Below, one piece after another: positions 57,648 to 64,000 of a DNA stretch of 64,000 bases (position 1 is its first letter; the number at the start of each line of letters is the position of its first letter). The translations under genes and the position numbers were made by a program. Below the pieces are notes generated by a model. The model searched no databases. It had not been told where the DNA came from and saw only the letters and a program-made list of their open reading frames with translations. The stretch comes from MFZZ01 sp964582715 (GTDB taxonomy: Bacteria > Patescibacteriota > Microgenomatia > UBA1406 > GWC2-37-13): positions 124,001 through 188,000 of the forward strand of contig CAZOSM010000001.1 of assembly GCA_964582715.1 (NCBI GenBank), written 5' to 3'.

Positions 57648-58763
57648 TTATACTCTCGAACTCTTTGCGATATTAACTGCAATACCTATCAAAGCAAATG
57701 AGATTAAAATATGTGAACCACCATATGAGATAAAAGGAAGTGGAACACCAGTAAGCGGCATAAGTCCAACCATTCCACCTAAATTGACCAAAATCTGCAA
57801 TCCAAAGAATGCCATAATACCTCCAACCAAAAGCTGTGCAAATGTATCTGAGGTGCTTTCATAAATGCGAAGCAGTTTATATAAAAAGAACACATAAGCT
57901 CCAATCAAAATGACTGATCCGATAAATCCAAGCTCTTCTCCATAAATAGCAAAGATTGAATCTGTATGTGCTTCTGGCAAAAACATATATTTTTGTCTTG
58001 AAGCACCAAACCCTTTTCCAAAAATACCTCCATTCGAAAGAGAAATAAGGATCTGATTAATATGATAACCTACACCTTGTGGATCTTCTGCTGGGTTAAG
58101 AAAGGCAGTAAGTCGCTTAAGTCGGTAAGGAGCAGCAAACACCAGCATTAAGAAGCCAACAACAGATACAGGCAATAACAATAAGAGATACTTTAAATTT
58201 TGCCCAGCCAAGTAATAAATAGTTATTGAAAGTGCAAAAATGATTGTTGCTGCACCTAGATCTGGTTGAAGCATAATAAGAAGAATAATAAATCCGAGAA
58301 GCATCATAAAAGGAAGAAACTTATTTTTTCCTTTTTTGGAAAACCATGAAGCAAGATATAAAATAAGAGCTACCTTTGCAAACTCCGTAGGTTGCATATT
58401 AAAAAACCCTAAGTCTATCCAGCTTTGTGCGCCTCCTGCAGTATGACCTATTGAAGGGATCAAAACAACCATAAGCAGTATCATTACAACTGCTAAAAAC
58501 GGGAAAGAAATTAGATATAAATTCTTGTAGTTAAAAAAAGACAATATGATCATGCCAATAACTCCCATAATAATCCAGTAGCCTTGTAATTTGAGATAGT
58601 GGAAACTATCACCTGTTTCACTTAATGCACGAATAGAAGAGGCTTCAAACACAAAAATAAGACCAATTATGGAAAGGATTATGGGGAACAAGAACATTGT
58701 CCAGGAAATAGGAGTTCTGGTCGTATTACCAGAGATCTTACGGATTCTTTTTTTCATTTGCAT
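57648..58763 (-). CDS. ftsW: Septal SEDS glycosyltransferase FtsW
   Basis: A 371-residue protein with about ten membrane helices and SEDS signatures: WIDLGFFNMQPTEFAKVALI, LQPDLGAATIIFALS, LPEAHTDSIFAIYGEELGFI and TGVPLPFISYGGS. It is the septal peptidoglycan polymerase partner of a class B PBP (not in this window). It overlaps murD by 26 nt. It is assigned FtsW rather than RodA by its position in the division cluster. Confidence 0.93.
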   Translation of the reverse strand: MQMKKRIRKISGNTTRTPISWTMFLFPIILSIIGLIFVFEASSIRALSETGDSFHYLKLQGYWIIMGVIGMIILSFFNYKNLYLISFPFLAVVMILLMVVLIPSIGHTAGGAQSWIDLGFFNMQPTEFAKVALILYLASWFSKKGKNKFLPFMMLLGFIILLIMLQPDLGAATIIFALSITIYYLAGQNLKYLLLLLPVSVVGFLMLVFAAPYRLKRLTAFLNPAEDPQGVGYHINQILISLSNGGIFGKGFGASRQKYMFLPEAHTDSIFAIYGEELGFIGSVILIGAYVFFLYKLLRIYESTSDTFAQLLVGGIMAFFGLQILVNLGGMVGLMPLTGVPLPFISYGGSHILISFALIGIAVNIAKSSRV

Positions 58764-59976
58764 ATGTGGTTACAAAACTCTGAAATTTGTCTCCCTTTTC
58801 TTCAAAGTTTTTCCAAATGCTATAGCTTGGAGATGCGGTCGACAATAAACACACCCCGCCTGTTGGAGTATGTTCATATGCAAATTGTACCGCTTTTTCC
58901 ATGTCCTGTGTTTCTAAAATCCGAGGAATATAGTTTTGCTTTTGCATTTCTTCAAGAATTTGAGTACCGCTATCGGGGAAAAGTACCACATTTGTCACAT
59001 TCTGATCTTTCAACTCACGTACCAATTCTGCAAAAGAGTATCCTCTATTAAGGCCCCCAAGTAAAATAGTCCGTACCTGAGCTATTGCCTTTAAAGCTGC
59101 AATAGTAGACTCGGGAGTTGTAGAGATAGCATCATCATAAAAAGTAATGCCACGATATGTACCTATATTCTGTAATCTATGTGGAAGTGGCTTAAAAGAC
59201 TGGACTGCTTGCTGGACCTGGTCATTTGATATATTAAAAAGTCGGGCAACTGTAATTGCGCCTCTTACGTTATCTACATTATGTTCTCCTAATAAAGGAA
59301 TGGCAGTTGGAATAAAATCTGTTTCATACGGAACAGGTTGTGCTTTTGTTTCTGTTTTCCAGTCCTGTAACTGCTTAAAAGTAGGGTTGAAAATATAGAA
59401 ATCATTCTGAGTAGCATGCAGGATCATCTGCTTTTTAGCGTTATAGTATTGGTCCAAAGAACCATGATAATTTAAGTGATCAGGAAACAGACTCACAATA
59501 ACAGAGATATGTGGTGAGTATTGTATATCTACGAGCTGATAACTAGAAAGTTCACAAACATACAGAGTTTGTGTTGTGGGTGGATTGAGAAGTTCACGAA
59601 TAAGTGGATTGCCGATATTGCCAACTAGCTTTACCACATGCCCAGCAGAAGACATAATATGTGCAATAAGTGAAGCTGTCGTGCTTTTCCCTTTAGTACC
59701 AGTAACACCTATCATCTGATGATTACCAATATTTGCAAAAAATATGTTTGTAGGTGTTGTATAGGGAATGGTAAGAAGAGATGGCTTCACGCCCGGGCTT
59801 CTTATAGCAAGATCAAAGTCCTTCTGGTGAGATAAATATTCGGGTCCCATTGATTGATCAACTATTTCATACTTTGCTTCAGGGACCTTCGCTTTCAAAA
59901 ACTCCTCAGTCGCCTTCCCTTCCTGGCCATACCCCACAATCAGTATTTTTTTATCTTTTAGTGCTTCTATTTTCAT
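58738..59976 (-). CDS. murD: UDP-MurNAc-L-Ala glutamate ligase (MurD; possibly MurD2)
   Basis: A 412-residue Mur ligase with the ATP loop GVTGTKGKSTTASLI, the NIGNPL segment, VCELSSYQLVDIQYSPHISV, FPDHLNYHGSLDQYYNAK (catalytic Lys) and the C-terminal GGLNRGYSF. It adds glutamate to UDP-MurNAc-L-Ala. Because a MurL-type epimerase gene lies directly upstream, this enzyme may use L-Glu (MurD2 mode) rather than D-Glu; that is inference from context. It overlaps ftsW. Confidence 0.92.
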   Translation of the reverse strand: MKIEALKDKKILIVGYGQEGKATEEFLKAKVPEAKYEIVDQSMGPEYLSHQKDFDLAIRSPGVKPSLLTIPYTTPTNIFFANIGNHQMIGVTGTKGKSTTASLIAHIMSSAGHVVKLVGNIGNPLIRELLNPPTTQTLYVCELSSYQLVDIQYSPHISVIVSLFPDHLNYHGSLDQYYNAKKQMILHATQNDFYIFNPTFKQLQDWKTETKAQPVPYETDFIPTAIPLLGEHNVDNVRGAITVARLFNISNDQVQQAVQSFKPLPHRLQNIGTYRGITFYDDAISTTPESTIAALKAIAQVRTILLGGLNRGYSFAELVRELKDQNVTNVVLFPDSGTQILEEMQKQNYIPRILETQDMEKAVQFAYEHTPTGGVCLLSTASPSYSIWKNFEEKGDKFQSFVTTYANEKKNP

Positions 59977-60043
59977 ATAAACAATGTGTAGTTCGTATAA
60001 ACAGGAACTACGTCTTACTTAGCTTTAAAACAAGTCGAACGCA

Positions 60044-60117
60044 GATATCCTTTTTCTGCTGCCTCGAGGACTTATTTGGGTATTGACCTCGATGTGCAGC
60101 CAAGAAACAAGGGTATC
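60044..60117. repeat. Nested-stem repeat, copy B (candidate structured RNA)
   Basis: The same architecture as copy A at 33232: GATATCC/GGGTATC outer stem (one G-U on the plus strand), GCTGC/GCAGC middle stem, CGAGG/CCTCG inner stem. The loop CAAGAAAC and the flanks TCGAA and TGAGACGTG are also conserved. It lies between murL and murD. Confidence 0.7.
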
Positions 60118-60131
60118 AAGTGAGACGTGTC

Positions 60132-61466
60132 TCACTGCATATTAATCAGTCCCTTAAACTCTTCTGGAATTAAATCTGGTCCAACTGACATAACCGCCTT
60201 TTCCATTTCTTCAACATTCCCTAGTGTTTTCAGTACCTCCCTTTCAAAATACTTCATAATAACAGTTTCGTTAAAGATAGCCTTTTTATATACCTTATAA
60301 AAAGCAAGCTTTACTTCTTCTGGTGTACCTACGCACTCAAATGGCTTTATACCTTCCGTTCCTAACAATTCTTTATACAGAGGAAGTAACGATTCCTTTT
60401 CTAATAAGTTCTGGCCAAATATTCCAAGTACCTGTTCTTTTGGAAGGAATGCTGCAAGCATAATAAAGGTAAATGCGCATTTTGGACATTCTCCACACCA
60501 CAATTTTGAACTCGTTTCTTTATACACCGTAAAGTTTCTATTACAACTGGTGAACAGATTAAAGTACTGAGGATATTGGGAAAATAATGATGAGATTGCA
60601 TATTCAGATAGTGGTCTCAATAAAGAAAAATACCTAATATCTGTAGTAATAAATGATTTCACATAATTTTGAAACATTTCTTCAAACTCTATTGTTTTAC
60701 TCCACTGATGGTTAATAGTCTGGCCTAAATATTCAGTGTTTCCATACTCAGCGCTTTTTTCATTACCAACGATGATATAACTATAATCATACAAAAGTGC
60801 TGTAAGAAGGCCAATCCAGGCAAAAATTGCAGATATCGGGATATGCCCATTTCTCGATTCACCACCCATATTTAACTGGAAAAGCTGTGAATCAATTTCA
60901 CGTTTTATAGTTATAGCTTCTGAACCAAGCTGAGTGACAACTTGATGTGAGATATCGTGAGGTTTTTGTGTTTCTACAATAAGTGAGATAAATGGTTTGT
61001 TTTGTTTCTTTAATAATTCTGCAGCTACAATTGAGTCCTTTCCTCCACCGATCCCAACCAAAGATCTCTTCTCTCGTGGAAATGGGATTAGCTGTTTTGG
61101 AGAGACATCTCTATACGGAAACGAGATTAACGATCTGAAATCAATCTGATTTTTATAAAAAAATTCTCCTAAACCTTTTGTATATACGGTATCCCAAAAA
61201 TGTGCCTGCTCTTTTGAGAGAGGTTTTGTATTTATAAAAATCTTTTCAGGACAATATAACTTCCAATAACTAATACCAAGCATGAGATGAAGAGAGTGTA
61301 AAACTACATCTAGAAGTTCTGGTGGTATCTGTGTCGTAGGCTGTTGAGGTAGAATAATTTTTTCCGTAAACTGAATTTCTTTGTCTGCAGTTGCAACAAT
61401 ATAATGAAACAATATCTCCCTCTGTTCCAAATGCGCTTCGTATGAATCGAATATAAATGATTGCAT
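60132..61466 (-). CDS. murL: MurL-like UDP-MurNAc-L-Ala-L-Glu epimerase
   Basis: A 444-residue protein with the PP-loop-like GGGKDS (140-145). GGESRNGHIPISAIFAWIGL, IIVGNEKSAEYGNTEYLGQT INHQWSKTIEFE and LWCGECPKCAFTFIMLAAFL are segments characteristic of MurL, the enzyme that epimerises the L-Glu of UDP-MurNAc-L-Ala-L-Glu in Xanthomonas-type wall synthesis. The family was first seen as a PP-loop/asparagine-synthetase-like protein. It is next to murD, as expected for a MurD2-MurL route that removes the need for glutamate racemase. TATAAT ends 5 nt before the ATG. Confidence 0.82.
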   Translation of the reverse strand: MQSFIFDSYEAHLEQREILFHYIVATADKEIQFTEKIILPQQPTTQIPPELLDVVLHSLHLMLGISYWKLYCPEKIFINTKPLSKEQAHFWDTVYTKGLGEFFYKNQIDFRSLISFPYRDVSPKQLIPFPREKRSLVGIGGGKDSIVAAELLKKQNKPFISLIVETQKPHDISHQVVTQLGSEAITIKREIDSQLFQLNMGGESRNGHIPISAIFAWIGLLTALLYDYSYIIVGNEKSAEYGNTEYLGQTINHQWSKTIEFEEMFQNYVKSFITTDIRYFSLLRPLSEYAISSLFSQYPQYFNLFTSCNRNFTVYKETSSKLWCGECPKCAFTFIMLAAFLPKEQVLGIFGQNLLEKESLLPLYKELLGTEGIKPFECVGTPEEVKLAFYKVYKKAIFNETVIMKYFEREVLKTLGNVEEMEKAVMSVGPDLIPEEFKGLINMQ

Positions 61467-61471
61467 AGTTA

Positions 61472-61477
61472 ATTATA
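61472..61477 (-). promoter_or_regulatory. Leaderless promoter -10 box of murL
   Basis: TATAAT on the minus strand ends 5 nt before the murL ATG. Confidence 0.55.
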
Positions 61478-61491
61478 GTCTCAAGAAATAA

Positions 61492-63966
61492 TTATGGTAC
61501 GATATTTCGTGCTTCTGGCTTTTTAGCTTCATTTCTTGGACGTATATTACTATCATAACAATATCCTTGTATTTCAGTACCAACAAGAAAATACTCATTT
61601 TTATCTGCTCCATAACATGGTTTTGCAACTACATTATGTGGCATACGGAATTGAATACCTTCAGACTTTTCTTCAAGAAGATATGTCATAACTCGATTCC
61701 AAATAGGTGCAGCACCAGTTATGCCAGATGTTAGAGTTGGATGCATTGGTGTATTGTCATTATTTCCCACCCATACTGCTACCAAAAATTCTGGGGTATA
61801 ACCTACAGTTAAATTATCTTTCTTATCATTGGTAGTACCAGTTTTGACTGATACTTTATATCCCGGAATATCGAGCGCGGATTGTGTACCAAATGCCTGT
61901 TGTCGTGCTATGTTATCAGAAAGGATATCACTAATAATATATGCAATTCCTTCATTGAGTACCTGTGTTTTAGGATTCTGTGAAGATGAAAGAATGGTTC
62001 TTTCTTTATCATCAATAATACGTTTAATAGGTGTTGGCTCCATGCGATATCCTCCTGTCGCAAATACATTATATATCTGAGCTAAATCAATGAGAGTAAC
62101 TTCTCCTCCACCCAAGCTTAAAGATAACCCAAATCGAGAAGAATCATTCCAGGTATCAATGCCCATATTTTTTCCAAAATCAACAAACTGCTGTACTCCC
62201 ATCATGTTCAACACTTTCACAGCAGGAATATTGTATGAGTTGGAAAGTGCATAACGGAGTGTTACTCTACCATGGAACTGATTATCATAATTAACAGGTC
62301 TATAGGGTTCACCACCTGGACTCTCAAAAATAATGGGAGAATCATCAATTGCGGTTGCTGCTGTAAACCCTCTTTCAAGTGCCATTGCATAAAGCATTGG
62401 TTTGAGCGTAGAACCAGGTTGGCGAAGTGCAGTGGTTACATTAAACGCGCCATCATTATCGCTAAAGTAATCGATAGATCCAACCATTGCCAGAATCTCA
62501 CCTGTTTCTGGCTTTAAGACAATGACTCCTCCATTTGTTACATTAAGATCTTTAATTTTCTCGAGTTCTTCCTTGAGAATTTGTTCTGCTTTTTCCTGAA
62601 TTTCTAAATCAAGTGTGGTGGTAACACTAAATCCTCCTTCTTCAACAACCTTTGATCCAAACTGTTCTTCCATAGCATTCCTTGTATAAAACACAAAATG
62701 AGGCGCTTTTATACTGGTTTTTGGAGGGATAATATTTACAGCAGTCAGTACTGCGGTTTCCTTCTCTTTTTGAGAGATATAACCTTGTTCTGCCATATTG
62801 CGAAGAACGGCATTCTTACGAGCATGAGCAGCTTCGGGATTAACAAAAGGGGAATATAAAGTAGGTGCCTGTGGCAATCCAGCAAGCAGCGCTGCTTCAC
62901 TTAAATTCAGATACTTTGCACTTTTCCCAAAATATACTTTAGAAGCTTCCTCTATACCATAAGAAGAACCACCGTAGGGAACCTGATTAAGGTACATCTC
63001 CATAATTTCATCTTTTGTGTAGAGTTGCTCTGTCCAGATTGCAAGTGCAATCTCTTTGAGTTTACGCTCTACAGTTCGTTCTGGAGAAAGTAACGCACTT
63101 TTTACAAGCTGCTGGGTAATAGTTGAACCACCCTGGAGTTCATTTGTTTTAATAGTATCTTTTGCTGCTCGCAAAATTCCTCCAAAGAAGGAAACACCTT
63201 TATGACTATAAAAATTCTTGTCTTCAATAGCAATTGTGGCCTGAACTACATACGGCGGTAAATCTTTTATCTCAATTGGTGTTCTGTTTACATCACGGTA
63301 TATTTCATAGAGCAGTTTGCCATTTCTATCATATAAATGAGTAGATTTAGCAAAGTTTACTTCCCCAATAGATGCAGGAGATGGAAGGCTACGAACAAAT
63401 TGATACCCGTGAAAAGATACTACTGCTATTAAACAAAATCCTACTCCATACAAAAATGATCTAAAATACGGACCAGTGAGATACTTATAAAAGCCAATAA
63501 CACCATTAATGATTCCTTTAAAAATAGAGTATATAAAATAGACTATCTCCGTAAGAAAATTATAGAAATAACCGGGCAATCTAATAATGGCATAAAAGAT
63601 CATCACAGCTACTGTATAAATACCTTTTCCAAAAAGTTGTAACGTTTTTAGAAGAAATCTTCCTGACTGTTTTCCTAACGCCTTTAAAAAAACTGAAACT
63701 GAAAGTACAGTTGGGGTTATCCTTTCTGTAGTAAGCTCTTCATCATCTTCATAGCGGTTTCTCGAGGAGTAAGTAATTATTTCATAGATATATGCAAGAA
63801 GCAGTGATATTATTTTATATCCGTACAAGAAAGGATAAATAAATATTTTTTGAGTAAGTTCTCCAATAAAAATAAGTATATTTACTGCAGAAACAAGACC
63901 AAATAAAAGCGCTAAAATGCCCTTCTCTTTTACCGCACGAAATGTGTCTATAAATCTCTTTAGCAT
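61492..63966 (-). CDS. Class A penicillin-binding protein (PBP1A-like) with long N-terminal extension
   Basis: An 824-residue protein. The GT51 domain (about 215-400) has IEDKNFYSHKG, GGSTITQQLVKSAL and MYLNQVPYGGSSYGIEEASK. The transpeptidase domain has the Ser motif PGSTLKP, SNSYNIP (SxN) and VKTGTTNDKKDN (KTG). It polymerises and cross-links peptidoglycan. The first about 190 residues are unusual: several hydrophobic helices (ALLFGLVSAVNILIFIGEL, PFLYGYKIISLLLAYIYEII, and others) precede the normal single anchor (FLYGVGFCLIAVVSFHGYQF). TACAAT ends 6 nt before the ATG. Confidence 0.95.
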   Translation of the reverse strand: MLKRFIDTFRAVKEKGILALLFGLVSAVNILIFIGELTQKIFIYPFLYGYKIISLLLAYIYEIITYSSRNRYEDDEELTTERITPTVLSVSVFLKALGKQSGRFLLKTLQLFGKGIYTVAVMIFYAIIRLPGYFYNFLTEIVYFIYSIFKGIINGVIGFYKYLTGPYFRSFLYGVGFCLIAVVSFHGYQFVRSLPSPASIGEVNFAKSTHLYDRNGKLLYEIYRDVNRTPIEIKDLPPYVVQATIAIEDKNFYSHKGVSFFGGILRAAKDTIKTNELQGGSTITQQLVKSALLSPERTVERKLKEIALAIWTEQLYTKDEIMEMYLNQVPYGGSSYGIEEASKVYFGKSAKYLNLSEAALLAGLPQAPTLYSPFVNPEAAHARKNAVLRNMAEQGYISQKEKETAVLTAVNIIPPKTSIKAPHFVFYTRNAMEEQFGSKVVEEGGFSVTTTLDLEIQEKAEQILKEELEKIKDLNVTNGGVIVLKPETGEILAMVGSIDYFSDNDGAFNVTTALRQPGSTLKPMLYAMALERGFTAATAIDDSPIIFESPGGEPYRPVNYDNQFHGRVTLRYALSNSYNIPAVKVLNMMGVQQFVDFGKNMGIDTWNDSSRFGLSLSLGGGEVTLIDLAQIYNVFATGGYRMEPTPIKRIIDDKERTILSSSQNPKTQVLNEGIAYIISDILSDNIARQQAFGTQSALDIPGYKVSVKTGTTNDKKDNLTVGYTPEFLVAVWVGNNDNTPMHPTLTSGITGAAPIWNRVMTYLLEEKSEGIQFRMPHNVVAKPCYGADKNEYFLVGTEIQGYCYDSNIRPRNEAKKPEARNIVP

Positions 63967-63972
63967 GTAGTT

Positions 63973-63978
63973 ATTGTA
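63973..63978 (-). promoter_or_regulatory. Leaderless promoter -10 box of the PBP gene
   Basis: TACAAT on the minus strand ends 6 nt before the ATG. Confidence 0.55.
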
Positions 63979-64000
63979 TCAAAACTATAGGCTTCTGAAA

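Noticed and set aside
1..64000. CRISPR array or cas genes.
   Set aside because: No regularly spaced direct repeats and no Cas-like proteins are visible; the repeats present are palindromic and dispersed.
1..64000. Alternative genetic code with UGA as glycine (as in some CPR lineages).
   Set aside because: TGA ends several well-bounded genes at the expected family length and full-length proteins contain no in-frame TGA, so the standard code applies.

Overview
The window looks like a chromosomal segment of a Candidate Phyla Radiation (Patescibacteria) bacterium, most likely Microgenomates-like. It is AT-rich and densely packed. Its signs are minimal-genome versions of core genes (a 95-residue ATP synthase delta subunit), CPR-style surface proteins, dnaE, gatCAB, a full F-type ATP synthase operon, and a dcw-type division/cell-wall cluster. 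TGA is used as a normal stop (GH18, murG neighbours, microgenes), so this is the standard bacterial code and not the Gracilibacteria recoding. The lineage call is inference from gene content; no rRNA is present to prove it.

Layout. (1) 1-8759: an accessory region, probably an integrated element. It holds a truncated GNAT gene, small ORFs, an HTH protein resembling a terminase small subunit, a 1361-residue STAND-like P-loop NTPase (candidate defence protein), a MerR-like regulator with an apparent operator at its start codon, two microproteins, and a large serine recombinase whose last codons run antisense through tRNA-Glu. (2) 8859-31115: conserved chromosome. It contains a T4-PseT-like phosphatase, yraN, rplS, pyrG, topA, the atp operon (with an FHA-domain gene inserted between atpD and atpC), dnaE, gatCAB and an asparagine synthetase fused to a CofE-like domain. 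(3) 31161-31600: one Shine-Dalgarno-led microgene. (4) 31657-38187: an acidic coiled-coil protein, htpX, lemA, a LysM protein, dus, a secreted S1 protease, yhhQ and tRNA-Gly. (5) 38229-39258: three microgenes. (6) 39306-50369: GH18, tRNA-Thr plus an Ig-like surface protein, surface-polysaccharide genes, tRNA-Val, lepB, a ParB-HTH protein, rpmA, rplU, rodA and ileS. (7) 50445-53292: five small secreted or cytosolic microgenes. (8) 53301-63966: ftsZ-ftsA-ftsQ-murG-ftsW-murD, then murL and a class A PBP.

How it works together. Region 8 gives a coherent peptidoglycan and division module. MurD next to a MurL-type epimerase suggests the L-Glu route (MurD2/MurL), with MurG, FtsW and PBP1A completing wall synthesis and FtsZ/A/Q the septum. 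Regions 4 and 6 add wall- and surface-related proteins (LysM, GH18, Ig-like, polysaccharide polymerase, glycosyltransferases, signal peptidase).

Two initiation styles are visible. About twenty chromosomal genes have a TATAAT/TACAAT box ending 5-9 nt before the ATG, which predicts leaderless mRNAs. The microgenes in regions 3, 5 and 7 instead have long leaders, strong GGAG-type ribosome sites, and hairpins at the stop codon and 3' end. Two repeat families are present: a REP-like palindrome (three copies, one inside a coding sequence), and a longer nested-stem repeat (two copies) with a compensatory base change that suggests a structured RNA.
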